A DNA stretch of 64,000 nt from the NCBI GenBank assembly GCA_022036555.1, contig CM039126.1, positions 32,015,925 to 32,079,924 on the forward strand, in the 5' to 3' direction. The position numbers were made by a program, and so were the translations under genes. This document shows positions 32,109 to 44,655 of the stretch, piece after piece. Numbering within the stretch: the first letter of the stretch is position 1; each line of letters begins with the position of its first letter. Source of the DNA: Microstegium vimineum (taxonomy: Eukaryota; Streptophyta; Magnoliopsida; Poales; Poaceae). The notes below the pieces were generated by a model that was not told the origin of the DNA, did not search any database, and worked only from the letters and a program-made list of their open reading frames with translations.

Positions 32109-34376
32109 TGAAAGGACCTTGATGTCGCCCAGCAGGACTAGAGGGGGGGTGAATAGGCTTGTTTAAAAATTACCTGCAGAACTTATCAGGTTACAGGCCC
32201 GGCAGTGCCGCTCTGAAGCCCGACACTGCTGCTCTGCCCGGCACTGCTGCTCTGTAGAGCGGCAGTGCTGGACAGTCAGACAGATATGTATATAATTCAA
32301 AATTTGACCAGCAAAATGAAATTCTACTTGAATGGAAACCTTCCTAGGATAGTATAGAACCTGTAACACCTCTTAGAAAAGGTAGGAGCGGCACCACCAA
32401 GTAGATCGGGACCAAACCCTAGAAATCACCTTGAGGAAAAATGCAAGTAAAGAAAATAACACAAACACAAGTAACACAAGATTTATCCCGTGGTTCAGCG
32501 TCGCCACCAAGGCTGGCCTAAGTCCACGTTGTTGAGGTTCGCCACACAAGGCTTAGGCTCGCCACACAAGGCTTGTCTTTCCCTCGTTCTCAAATCAAGA
32601 GAGTGAACTCTTGAAGTAAGGGGTGATTTACTAGCTGCAAGAGATGGTTACAAACCTCCCGGGGCTGCCACACAAGTTGGCAAGCTCCACGGGTGACGCT
32701 CTAGCTGGCTAGGAGCAAGCTCCAAAAGTAATGAATGCAATCCACCGGCTTGAACACGAACCAAGTGCTCTAAGCATTGAAGAACAATTTGGGGCTGCTC
32801 TCTAATGGACTTTGGAGGCTCAATCTCTCAAAGGATTGGAGAGGAATCAAAGGGAGAAGCTTGAGGGGCTCCAATAGAGTTAGAGAGAGGGAGAGAGCTT
32901 TCTGTGTGAGCACTGGTTGGGGAATGGTCGAGATGACCGTTGGTGGCAGCAGGGAGGGAATAGAAATACTCCCTGTTGTTCAACGGTAAGTTTAAGTCGC
33001 GGCACTGTCGCTCTCAGGCCCAGCACTACCGCTTAGGCTCAGCATTGCCGGACTAAGGCCCGGCACTGCTGGACCGCAGCACTGCTGCTCAGGGGAACAA
33101 CACTGCTGCGCTGCCCAAAAATGCTCCAAATGAAAAACTGTTTTGTAGGGAGTCTGGGCAAGGTATGAGAGGATGTTTTGTGGAATTTGAGCACTTGGTT
33201 GCACATTTAAGCATGTACATTGCATCCCCCTTTGTAGTACGGCCTTTCCTAAACTCAAATTTAAAACATCAAATAAATTAAAAGTCTTTGAGTTGGTCAC
33301 CGTATCCTTTGATAATTTGGGGCTGCACCATTGAATGTATTGTCCTAATTCTTATAATACCTTGAGTATGTGTTTGCAATCATCATTATCTCATCTCTTT
33401 GAGCAAACACTCCTTAAAGCTTGTGACTTGAATCTTTCCAACACATATGAATTCAGCCCATGGCTTCAAGTCACTTCCACTAATAAATTGATCCTCAACA
33501 TAATATAACTCCTCATAGCTTGATTAGTACTTCGACTCAATGCAAGTACTCTCTTCTTAAACTTAGCCATAGTACCTCGGTCTCCTTGACCTTCACCTTT
33601 GCTTAGTACCTCGAAGTCCTTTCCTTGCTATCTTCACCCTATCAAGCCATACTCAAGTCACATTATATTAAGCACCGATTGAAAACTATTTCTTCAATAT
33701 TGTGATCCTTGCTTAATATCTTATAGATATGAATGTTGAGATCAATCAAGCTTTGATATATGATACTTCACATCAAGATGGTCAAGCCAATGCACTGTTC
33801 CTTAAATTCTCTTCATTTTGGCTTGACATTTCTATCTAGCTTGATCATACTAATGCAAAGTGATTTTCCAACTCTTTGTCCATACAAGCAAACCAAAGTA
33901 GAGACCATATTATATCCAATATACATTGTCTCCTTTGTCATTTGACATTTGCTTGGTGTTTTCTCACTAATGCACTATTGATTCATTATTCAATCCTTGA
34001 TCAACATTAGTCCACTATCCAACTCTTCTTGTTCATGCAAAGCAAGCTATTATAGAGACCAATCCATAACTATCAACTCATGTCTCATTTGCCATTTGCC
34101 AAACATGCTTGCTTTCACATGATACTATGATATCCCACAATATAGAAGACATTTCATTGATTCTATTTGCATTGTTGTCTTTTGCTTGAACTAGATTGTT
34201 TTCATAGTCTTACAATACAACAATACATAATTTGACCTTTATCTCAACACTGTGTGGAATACCATCAAGTTTGCTTTTCTTGTTGAACCTTTGATACACT
34301 TAGCAAACTTGTTAGACCTTTAATTGTGTTGTCACTCAATTCACCAAAACCCACTAAAGGGTTAGATGCACTTTCA
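32109..34376 (-). mobile_element. 3' LTR of a minus-strand SIRE-like copia element
   Basis: On the minus strand a polypurine tract (CACCAAAAAGGGGGAGAT, 34394-34377) leads straight into TGAAAGTGCATCTAACCC at 34376. The LTR ends CATCAAGGTCCTTTCA at 32109, preceded by CCTATTCACCCCCCC, the same style of end as the SIRE LTRs at 14575 and 38016. GGCACTGC/GCAGTGCC motifs are clustered at 32197-32273 and 32999-33110. The 5' end of the element lies beyond 38 kb and is not seen. Confidence 0.82.
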
Positions 34377-36339
34377 ATCTCCCCCTTTTTGGTGATTGAT
34401 GACAACACAATTGAAGCTTACAAGAGATTGATAAATGATAAGATTTTGGATCCTATGATATAGTGAGCTCCCCCTAAATGTGTGCATTGAAGGGAATTCA
34501 AAATTTGGCCTCAAATGCCAAATGCACATATTCAAGAATAAGTGTGAGAACTTACCTATATCATAGCATCTGTGGGGTGCAAGGTGTCATCATGATAAAC
34601 GTGATGCTCATGATAGTTATGCATACAAAGATGATAAAAATAGAAACTACACTGGGCGGCACTGCCGCTCTGAGAGCGATACTGCCGCACCTGTGACAGT
34701 CAGCATCACACACCACAAATTTCTCTCCCTTACAGATTAATCTTTTCTTAAAAAAAATCTTATACCCCTTACACTCTTAATATTTCTCCCCCTTTAGCAT
34801 TAATCTCCAAAAAGGATCTCTCTACCAAAAAGGAAGAAATCATGGTAGACAAGTGAGGGCAAGAGATAGGTTAAAAGTTTGGCAAATAGAATTTCTCTTC
34901 TATGTTTGCTACCAAACAAAGTATGCAACAAATTAATTCAAGATTCTTGAGAGGTTAGCATATTTAGTTCATACCTCACTTAGATGACATTTTTTAACAT
35001 GAGACAAACTCACACCATCACCACAAGAGGTATTAACCAAATATCTAACTCATTCTCTAATCGTCACCACAAGAACAAACTTATGGTGTGACTCAAAGTA
35101 TTGCATACACATGCACAAACTAGCATATAAGGGTCTAGATGCACAAAGGTAGTACAAGAGTTCATGGAGTGATATACCTTTGTTCTAAGCCGCATAATCT
35201 CCATCATGATGATTATTTTGAATTTAGTGCTTTGATGGGCTTGGCACTTGTTTAAGCAAAAATATCTCAATTGTGCCCATCTATCTTTATCATCATCTTG
35301 AAGGAAACACCACAAACTTGTGCTTGATATCAATTGAAAATCCATAGCTAGCTCTTGTTGTAATTTTGAGATACCAATTGAAGACATATTTCTTGATATA
35401 CCAATTGAAAGATTATCCATCAATACCAATTGAAATATAATCTTCATAGTATGACACCAGTTGAAGGAATCTTCACAAGTTGATGCCAATTGGAATGGAT
35501 GCTTGTATCTCATAGATGTCACCTAGTAAATGCTTACAAAAACAAGAGATAGCATTAAATTGCACAAGCTAGAGTTTCACAATTAGTGACTATTTTGAAA
35601 GTGGAAGGCATATAGATCACTAATTGCAAAACCTCTTAACATAGACTAAGTTCCCCCTTTTTGATAGTGCATACATATATATGTGGAAGACAAGAACATA
35701 TGCACTTTTGGTCATTTAAGTCCAAACAAGGAAATTTAATCTATATTATGGAGAGTAGCTACTAACGAGATAAAATTGCAATCCAAATGAATATGAGAGA
35801 CAACTTTACCAATTTGGATTGAGTTAGTGTAGCATACTCATGAGAAACCCATTCTTAGCAAGAGAGACTACAAATTCACACCACCAAGGTAGATATATCA
35901 CCATATTAATATGACCATCATAAATGAGAATTGATTATTTGGATGGCCATAGTTATCACTTGAAGAAATGTGGTGAAATAGAGATTTCATGATCATCCAA
36001 GATCCATATTAGGTTCCTAGTTCATTCTTTACCTAAAGCAACTCACATAGAGAGCAAAAAGGTAAAATTCATAAAATTTGCAAATTGTGAACTAGAAGTT
36101 ACCACTTTTGTTGATAAGATCCTGGGTAATCAATGGGATGTATCATGAGCACTTGAAGAGCTATAGAGTGGAGAACTAACAATGAAAGTCCACAAATCAA
36201 TTCTTTCTCTCCAACCCATTTACAGCTGGTTCCACCAAGGATTGGGGCATTCAACACTAAACCAGAAGCTCTTGGTTTATAAAGACCAAGATATCCAAGA
36301 ATAAATGTGAGGAAGCCAAAGAATCTAAAGGAACCATCT
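34377..36339 (-). mobile_element. Non-coding internal region of the minus-strand SIRE-like element
   Basis: About 2 kb of AT-rich DNA next to the polypurine tract without supported ORFs. Such long spacers before the 3' LTR are usual in SIRE-like elements. A single GGCGGCACTGCCGCTCTGAG motif at about 34659 echoes the LTR clusters. Confidence 0.55.
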
Positions 36340-38016
36340 TGTAGAATCATAGACCCTTGTGTTTAGGCGATTAACGACAATACTAGATCACTATGACTAA
36401 CGTGTGTTTTGCAGAGGCAAAGTTGTTTATGTTAGGTCATTAGTGATGCAATTTGAATGGGCTTAATGGATATTCATGCCCCCAAGATGGAAATCATTTC
36501 GGTTGCAAAGGATGAAGATACACGTCGAAGACTAGGCTAGTTCTTAGTGCCGTAAGGTTGAGAAGGGCACTAAGTATAGCTAGAGCTTTTGTTTTTCCTT
36601 TGACCGTACTATAAAGGGGGTATGAGATTAGTAGCTTGACCTAGGAGAGTTTAGGAGAGTGGGTATATGCACACTTGTCACAACTTGTCCTAGAGACCTT
36701 GCTTTCAGCCCTTGATAAACCCTAGAAATGGTAGGAGCAAAATCCCTTGAGAAACCTCAGCGAAAACAATTGATATAGGGGGAGAAAGAGGCTCCGGACC
36801 ACTCTGCTAAGTGGGCGTCGGACCAAGGAGAGTGGTCCGACGGTCCCTGACTTAGGCAAAATCTCAGCTCGAGGAGCTCCGGACCACCTGTCTAGAAAGC
36901 GTCGGACCATAGGAGAGTGGTCCAGTGGCTTGGTTCAGAGACAGAGAAGGCTCTAGACTAGTCCGACGGTTAGTCCGACGACTAGTCCAACGCCTCAAGA
37001 CAGGAGGTTGAGTTCATGCACAGAGCTCCCTGGCTCCGAACCAGAGCGTCGGACCAGGGCACCGGACCAAGGAGAGTGGTCCGGTGGTTCGTAAAAGAGA
37101 GGAAGTTTTTCACTCAGAGAGCACCGAGGCTCCGGACCAGTGCGTCGGACCAAGCAGAGTAGTTCGACGGTGCCTGAGTTTGAATCCAGAGTGAGCTCCG
37201 GACCAGTGTGCATGGTCCGGTGGTATGAGCTCCGGACTAGTCCGGTGGCTTCGCAGAGAGAAGAAAAAGTAAAAAACGGCTAGTTTTGGAGGTGGGGACT
37301 ATTTATAGTTGCCCCATTCGTCCTTAGAGGGACTCTTGGCCATTGTTTCAGCTGGTGACACCTTGAGAAATCCTTTGGAGAGTCAAGAGGCTAGTGAGGG
37401 AGAGATTAGAGAGAGTTCATCTTGTTCTTCCCTCCTAGAGTGATTAGGAGTGACTTGTGTGCATCCATCCACCTTCCTAGCCTTGAGTTGGTCAAGTGAA
37501 GGTCTTGTGCTTGTTACTCTTGGTGTTCGACAACACCTAGACGGCTTGGTGGTGTTCGGAGGAAGTGACCGCCGGAAGATTGTTGGCGGCTCTTCTCCAA
37601 GCTTCTGTGATCGGTTGTGGGCGATTCACCGAGCCGGAGTGGCGAAGAATCAGCCCGTAGAGAGCACTCTACCCTTGCGCGGGTAGAGGGGGAGCGATAC
37701 CTTGCGAGATGCTCCAACGAGGACTAGGGGGGTGTGTCGACACCTCGATACCTCGGGAAAAAATCGCTGCGTCACTGAGAATTTCTTTTCCCCAGCTCTT
37801 TACATTTCCGCATTACTTTCCGTCTTGTTTTTACATTACCTACTAGAATTGCTTAGGTTGCTTTTAATTCCTATGAACTGCTACCGCTTTCTAGCTAGGA
37901 TTCACGAATCGTAGGCACTAGGGGGTGATTGGCATTTGATAGGTTTTCTTATTTGCTTTAGAAATTTAAAACAGGCCCAATTCACCCCCCCCCTCTTGGG
38001 CATCTTGATCCTTTCA
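36340..38016 (+). mobile_element. SIRE-like Ty1/copia solo LTR, second copy
   Basis: It begins TGTAGAATCATAGACCC and ends GATCCTTTCA. Flanks are CATCT (36335-36339) and CATCC (38017-38021), a 5-bp duplication with one mismatch. It aligns along its whole 1677 bp with the copy at 12875-14575, including the GGACCA/TGGTCC cluster (about 36790-37250) and the TATA-like GACTATTTATAG near 37307. It interrupts the minus-strand SIRE-like internal region. Confidence 0.88.
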
Positions 38017-38240
38017 CATCCATCCTTGTTTCTCCAATGTGTGAGACAATATAATCATAAATTTAAAAGAAACCATTTGTCCCACAAGATATTAGCTAAT
38101 CTCCCCCTCAATGTTTGCACACAAGAGTACCCAAAATACACTCATGCATATCAATGATCCTGGGGTCAAGGGAGAAGTTTACACTATGTTCCAACTGAAT
38201 TATCCTTCAGGCAGCTTGTAATTCAATTCCAAACACTGAA

Positions 38241-38735
38241 TTTTCAGATTCTGTCTTCTTTGAAAAGAATTCATATCTGTCAGACCATCAGTCCAATATG
38301 CATGAAATTTGGGAGATGTGCATCCATGAGTTCTCTAGTTGCTTTCAGAATTTCAGCTTATTTGGACTCAATTTGATCAGTCAAATCAATTTTTCAATAA
38401 CTGTCAATGTCTAAAATACACACAGTTTTCAGATTCTATCCTTTTCAGAGAAAGCTTCATATCTCTCAAAATACTAGTCCAGTGTTGATGAAACTTGGTA
38501 GAGGTATGAATATACATGTCCTTTAATTGCTGTAGAAATTTTAGCCCATTTGGACATCATTTGAGCAGTCAAATATATTTTCTACCAAAACTGCTCAAGT
38601 CTGAATCTGCATGCTGAGGCTCACAGAATTCAACTCAAAACTGATTTTCTTCTAAACCAATCATCATGCCAATTGTACAGCAATAAGTACTAGATGTATA
38701 TAGCATGCTCACAAAGTTTCAGCCCAATTCATGAG
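38241..38735 (-). repeat. Degenerate tandem repeats of about 185 bp
   Basis: A unit starting TTTTCAGATTCTGTC at 38241 recurs at 38426 as TTTTCAGATTCTATC with the same order of motifs (TCATATCT, AGTCCA, CCATTTGGAC or TTATTTGGAC, AGTCAAAT). A third diverged copy runs into the gap at 38736, ending TTTCAGCCCAATTCATGAG. It lies in the 3' spacer of the minus-strand SIRE-like element. Confidence 0.78.
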
Positions 38736-38835
38736 NNNNNNNNNNNNNNNNNNNNNNNNNNNNNNNNNNNNNNNNNNNNNNNNNNNNNNNNNNNNNNNNN
38801 NNNNNNNNNNNNNNNNNNNNNNNNNNNNNNNNNNN
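38736..38835. other. Assembly gap (100 N)
   Basis: Exactly 100 N. SIRE-like spacer repeats are on the left and GC-richer coding-like DNA on the right. Confidence 1.
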
Positions 38836-39603
38836 GGAGATAGCTTGCTCCCTGTCACCCACCGGAGACACCCGAGGACTGTTGTTGAAGGGAGATGAGC
38901 GTGCTATAGCAGACGGAGTCGCACCCATGTACTCAACGCACTCCGGACCAGGAAGAGGGGTCCGGTGTGGAGTCAAGGTCGCCACTGCAACGTCCGCCAG
39001 CTCGGCCAAGACTACCACGCTCCCCAGATGAGAGTCCGGGAGCGGAGCCACAACTACGCTGTCCCCGTCAATAGTGCGCTGCCGTCGCCTGGAGTAAGTC
39101 TTCACGAAGGTGGCGACACTGGATTTCAACAAAGCGCCCTGGGCAGAGGATGCTGCCGGACCGGAGGTGGCAAGCTCCGGCGAGGTGTACAGAGCCGCCA
39201 AGACCGGGGCGTCGATTGGGATGTTATCCAGCGACGGGGAGGCAACAAATCCAACATCACTGATGCCTTCAGCAATCTGTCTTGGTGGGCTGGAGTCAGG
39301 AACTGGTTGACCAGATGCAAACAGAGATGTTTCTGGGCCTGAAAGCATGGGACAAAGCCTTTGGGCCGAAACAGAGCCCGAAGATTTAGAGCCGATCTGC
39401 ACACAAAGTTCGCCAAACATGATGGCCTGCGGGTCCGGAAGGATTGCGTCGCCACCCGACAGCCAAAGCGGAAATCCCAACTTCTCTGGGATTACTTCCT
39501 CTTCCCCAGTCCTTGGCATAATGACCAAGGCTGCCATATCATCAATGACAGCCGGCAAAAACGAGGCAGACGAAGGAATTGAAGGTGCAAGCCAAGCTGA
39601 CAA
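38836..39603 (-). CDS. Unrecognised open frame, possibly a retroelement protein
   Basis: About 256 codons are open from ATG at 39603 into the gap. Phrases include EEEVIPEKLGFPLWLSGGDA, ATFVKTYSRRRQRTIDGD and PGPECVEYMGATPSAIA. It is rich in Ser, Pro and Ala without obvious catalytic motifs. It could be the C-terminal part of a LINE first ORF or a host gene exon. The neighbouring elements give no clear parent, and the end lies in the gap. Confidence 0.35.
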
Positions 39604-40214
39604 GAGTTTGAACCTGCAATTTCAATCGGCCATACCTTCGGACAAGGGAAGAGGCGATGGACTATGGTTCGGTGACCCTCATGAACTTTAAAAGAAAGGT
39701 GCTAGCTTCTGCCCACTTGCTGAACTAATGAGCTTTATATGTTCAGATTTACTGATTTAGCCTCACGGGTTAGAGAATGTGAACATATTATTTTTTCTTC
39801 AGATATATTAAGACTCATACTTTGGTCATCGCTATTTCCTTTGATCAGTTTTGATGCTTCATATAATTTGTTTTGGTGGTCTCTAAAAAACTCTAATTCG
39901 TAGATGAAAAAAGAATTAATGTCATGTCACAACCTTTCCAGCTTTTGAAAGGTGTGAGCCTCTTGTTATTGTTTTGCACACATGCTATTCTTTTATGAAA
40001 GGTATGGGCCCAACAATGGACCAAGTTGTGAGCTCTCGGTGAGTGGTTTATTCTGTTGTGTTCGACTTTGTTGTTTTTTGCTTTGCCAAGTAGTCAATCA
40101 AATAGATGGGTTCAAAGATTTTTGGACAGATCTAGAGTAACTTGAAACTGCAAAGCTATAAGGTATATAATGTTTCAGAATTATAGATTTGGTGGTCTTA
40201 TTGCTTGAATAGTA
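39604..40214. other. No gene seen
   Basis: About 600 bp without a supported ORF or repeat boundary, AT-rich from about 39700. Confidence 0.4.
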
Positions 40215-40603
40215 CTCCCTCCGTCCCAGAATTATAGTCGTTTGGGAGTAAGACTCTTGTACCAAGGAAAGTGATAAAATACCTGCATACCCCTACTATA
40301 TAATGATTACATTGGCTAAAGTAGTACTCCATAGTACAAGCAGCAGCAACAGAGTTCTGCTATGGTCTGTGTTCAACGTTCGTACCGGACGCGGCTGTAC
40401 TTTTTTTTAATTCCTCGCCGCTGTCCATTGGATGGGAGGAGGGAAGGGATAAACATGGGGCACTGGCAGATCAGTGAGTGGACAGAGACTGATAGACAAC
40501 TGCTCCTACGATGCTTATACCTGGACTAGTAACATTGCAGAACGACACTTTTTATGGGACAAGAATTGAATCCTAGAAGACTATCTTTTAGGGACAGAGG
40601 GAG
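40215..40603. mobile_element. Stowaway-like (Tc1/mariner) MITE
   Basis: A 389-bp element has termini CTCCCTCCGTCCCAGAATTA and, at the other end, TTTAGGGACAGAGGGAG, which are inverted repeats. TA at 40213-40214 and 40604-40605 is the target duplication. There is no coding capacity. Confidence 0.88.
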
Positions 40604-40605
40604 TA

Positions 40606-42097
40606 TATTACAGGTATAGGTACTATATGTACGCCTTTGCTTTGGTTGGTAATAGAAAGGATCTTCAGTAAAAGGAAAAATGTGGAAATCCTTTGGATGA
40701 TAGTATGACACGCTACATATTAAATCATTCAGAGAAAGAAAGATTAATAGCCTCTCTAATCATGCAACAAAGTAAAGTAAAGACTTCTAAACTGTGATCA
40801 TACCTAGTCCTATCGAGGCATGCAGACAACAGACCTATTTATCTTTGGTTGAAACAAGACTATTTTATCCCGTAAAACCATTTGTGTACCTTCTTGCTAC
40901 CACTATATCTTAATATACATGGATCAACTTTTGTAGCGTCCAAAGTCTTCATCCAACTTATTATTAACTGAGGGCCTAACAGAATTTTCATCACTAATTT
41001 AGTTATTATCCTTCATCATAGGCAGAAAATAGAATTTTAATCACTAATTTAGTTATTATCCTTCATCACATGAAGAAAAAGAAGAAACAACATATTGTGT
41101 GGGGTGCTATTCTTCGATAATATAGCCACGCACGACAGGTAGCACTTTGTATCCTCTTCATAAAATAAAATTTTCCAATGGACAACTATGTGTATGATTC
41201 AGCTCCTATGCTCTTAGTTATTCCCTATAAAAACTTCACATGTTTTCATAGTCTCCTGCTTGGTTTTGTGGTAAAGTTGTTTCTAAAACTCTACAAAGCA
41301 GAGGACAAAACATATGTGGTAATGAGACAGGGCAAAATTGACCTCCCTTTTTATCCAGAATGTTGCCATCCGAAGGTTTTAATGAAAGATATTTGTCTTG
41401 ACATTGTTCACATGTTTTTAAGATTTCACTGTGCTTATTGATGTCTATTGAAATTTACCGTGCATTTTCCATCAGTTTGTACGTGACCCGCTTTTTTTTA
41501 GCCTTGTATATGAGTTTTGATTTTGAATTGCTCAAAGCTGAAGTTTCCGGATAAATTTATCATGCATTTTCCATCGGTTTGTATGTGACCAGCCTTTTCT
41601 TTTTAGCCTTGTATATGATTTTTTATTTTGAACTGCTCAAAGATGAAGTTTTCGTATCATGCTCTTTGACATTTTTTTAAACTATGTTTGTCCAGCCTAT
41701 ATGTACACTGCCTTTTCAATATGCTCTGCTTCACAGATTACTTGCATCAATACTTTATGCAGATCTAACGCTCTGCCAATTGGTGGTTTAGATAATCCAA
41801 ATTGGAAGCACAAAAATTGCCTCTTGATAATGTTCAGTGTTTGTACTTGCAGTGCCGGAGAAAAATTCATCCATCATGGTATGTTCATTAGCCTGACCTT
41901 TTGGTAGTTCCTATTGCCTAAATATTTGTCCGCTTCGTTGCCTTCGGTTCTAGCATATATTAATACTGCTGACACTTTTTTGCCTGTCAGACAACCTCTA
42001 AGTTTCTTTTTTTACATAAAAATGATTCGAAGTTTATATCTAGAATATTCCCAAAAAACAGGTTTAACGGAATGGAATTTGGGGTTGCATCCAGTAA
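40606..42097. other. No gene seen; contains a tandem duplication
   Basis: AT-rich DNA with only short ORFs. Units of about 102 bp at 41451-41552 and 41553-41655 are diverged tandem copies, sharing ATGCATTTTCCATC or TGCATTTTCCATC, TTTTTAGCCTTGTATATGA and CTCAAAG.TGAAGTTT.CG. No exon structure could be supported. Confidence 0.5.
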
Positions 42098-42105
42098 CTC
42101 GGATT

Positions 42106-42711
42106 CATTGGCGGAGCCACATGGGGGCCATAGTGGGCCATGGCCCCCCCTTGCTTTTGTGTTTTTTTCTAAAGACCGTGTAATATCTCCGTACCGACGG
42201 CCACAATGTAATCTGTTGCCGTTGTGTCTTGCCTTGCTCCATCTGTGCTCTCAAATTAATCTCGCTTTGCTCCCTCAATGACTGCGTTTGTGACTATGAG
42301 TCTACGACTGAGAGTGGTTTGACTACACGCTCCAGAAAGACTGCAGCCACCGACCAGCAAAAAGGCCCGATTCTGGTGACCCAGCGTGCTACCAGTGATC
42401 ACTTCTTGCTTTGCCTTTGCCACTGTGTACAGCTTACATGCATGCGCTGGTGCATAAATATGTCTTTTAAGTTTTTTTTTTGCTTCTGAACCCTTTGATC
42501 TGTATAATCTGTAGGCTAAGTGGCTGATTGAGTGACATTTTGTTGTCAATTGAAATCTTTTCTATTGCTTTTTTAGAGAATTTTAGGTGCTTTGCTATTT
42601 GATTTGTCCTATATTTTATAAGAATTAAGACTGATCTCTCCACCAACATGTATAATTGGGTTTAATTTGTAAATTGGCCCCTCCTACAATTTGATTCTAG
42701 CTCCACCACTG
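42106..42711. mobile_element. Non-autonomous hAT-like element
   Basis: The termini are CATTGGCGGAGCCA and, from the other strand, CAGTGGTGGAGCTA. The 8-bp flanks CTCGGATT (42098-42105) and CTCGGGTT (42712-42719) match at seven of eight positions, the size made by hAT transposition. The element is 606 bp and has no transposase. Confidence 0.82.
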
Positions 42712-42875
42712 CTCGGGTTCCCTGTTTTTTTTATCTTTGCTTGTGTTCTATTATTTCCCAACTGGCCATGAATTTTGCCAGAATAAAGTGACATCTGTGT
42801 TCTTATTGTCAATTCTTCTCTAAAATCTTACATTTACATCTTTATTTGATTATATTATATTTATTGATAAATAGT

Positions 42876-43201
42876 TATGGCCAGGAAGTGGTCGCGGTCA
42901 CGGAGGGCACGCTCACGGAAGTCCGCCCATGTGTGATCCCCAGCGTTCTTCCCGCCGCCGTGGTCCTCCTTGCCATCGCGGTGGGCGTCCCCTTCCTCAC
43001 CGCTTGCATCCCCGCCGAGGCCCTTGCCAGCGGCTGGTTTCCCAAACTCCACGCGTGCGAGGCGGGTATCATGGGAATTGAGTCAGTTGTTCATGGTGGT
43101 GAGCTGGCCTAAGATGCGATCCAACTTTGCGTCCATGGCCGCAGAATCGAAGGTGCCGGACATGGGAGTCGATGCACCCGGGCAGGTCTTTGATACCAAA
43201 T
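42876..43201 (-). pseudogene. PBS and gag start of a truncated Reina-like element
   Basis: Next to the LTR the minus strand reads TTTGGTATCAAAGACC, an initiator-Met PBS with two changes. ATG near 43164 opens SGTFDSAAMDAKLDRILGQL. After a stop the phrase NSHDTRLACVEFGKPAAGKG continues to HTWADFRERALRDRDHF near 42888. The rest of the element is absent. Confidence 0.78.
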
Positions 43202-43603
43202 TGACATAGCGCCGGCGGTGGGGTGAGCGGAGAGGAGAGGGGAGGAGAAGGCTTGACTGGGAATTGGAACGCAGAGGATTGCGAAGAACCTCGGCGTTGG
43301 GAGCTTCTCCGGTGACGGCGGCTGAATCGCCTGACGCCACCGTCGAAGGGTAAAACCCCACCCCGATGTACGGAGAGGTTTATTCCTTCTTCGATAATGA
43401 TTACAATCACATAAGGTGTCCCTTTATAGTATAGGTGCACTTTTCTAACAAACCCCAATCTAAACTCTTACTAATATAATCTCTTAACCAATCTAACCTC
43501 TCCCTGATCCAATCTATTAACGAATCCAGCCTAGCCACGGCTTGGGCCTGCTGGCTGGCGTGGTCGACGCCTATAGATGCGTCCAACAAAAGAGTCTATA
43601 ACA
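43202..43603 (-). mobile_element. 5' LTR of the truncated Reina-like element
   Basis: On the minus strand it begins TGTTATAGACTC at 43603 and ends GGCGCTATGTCA at 43202, followed at once by the PBS. It is 402 bp long, and TATAAAGGGACACC near 43425 is TATA-like. Size and arrangement match the element at 48067-51041. Confidence 0.85.
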
Positions 43604-44655
43604 GAGGATCTTATCTCCTATGGCCATCATTTATTAAACTATTTAGAACATCAGTACAGTATATTATGTTTAATTATTTTTGAAGTTCAGTTCAGATAAT
43701 CTTTACAAATTGACAATGCACAAAATTTCCTTAAGACAGTGAAAATTGACAAGCATCAAAATATATACTCACTTCGTACATATAAGTTGTCGGTGGGCAA
43801 AATTTTCCAGCCACCTGATCTTTGATGTCACAGTCGTCATTTGCCCACTGACAACTATTTGCATCTTTCATCATCTAAACTCAGGTTTTGTTGACTACGT
43901 GCAGACATTCCAAAAAAAATAATCTTGGTCAGATGATTCCCTGTTTTTACACCACAGAATGCTTACGACGAGTGTTGGATAACGATCGCAGTGACACATC
44001 ATCTGCCTCCCTCTCACCCTCTCCATCGACATGATCCAGTAACCAGCAACTGGAATTGGCACGACTCCTTTTATTGCATCGTGAGCAGCTTTTGTCTCTA
44101 CCATCTTCTCAAATTGCTGAATGTTGATGTTGATATGATTATTATCCCAGTGGTAACATATGCATAGTTCCAATTTTTTGCACAAAGTCAAAAGAGGTTA
44201 TGCGAAAGTTGGAAAGATCCAACTACTGACAGAATTTTTCGTGTTACAGTATTAGTTCACAAAAATAAGGTCACTCATATTTTTTGCGTGTTTTCAATGG
44301 CTATTTTATAACATAACATAATTACTAGAATTACATGATGCCAATATCTCTGTCCCTATACTTTTGTCTGCATAAATTTACTGAAGATTGATATTATTAT
44401 TTCTCCAAATGCTAACATAACCATGGTTCCAATTCCATGCAGAAACTCAAAAGAAGCTATGTGAAAGTTGGAAACATTTCACTGCTGTCATGAATTCCCC
44501 ATCTCATAGGTAATGTCTTTCATTGTCATAGCTTAAAAATGTTCTGTCAGTTGCATAAACAGGTTCTCATTAAAAAAAAAGGTTGGTCAGACCGATCGCA
44601 GTTATGGAGCAGCTATCCCAAAGCCCTAGGCCATCAAACAGCTCTTTGTCTGTTT
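43604..44655. other. No gene seen; diverged duplication inside
   Basis: AT-rich. Two diverged copies of a segment of about 100 bp lie near 44120-44240 and 44385-44505, each with GTTCCAATT, then A.TCAAAAGA.G.TATG.GAAAGTTGGAAA. There is no supported ORF. Confidence 0.4.
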
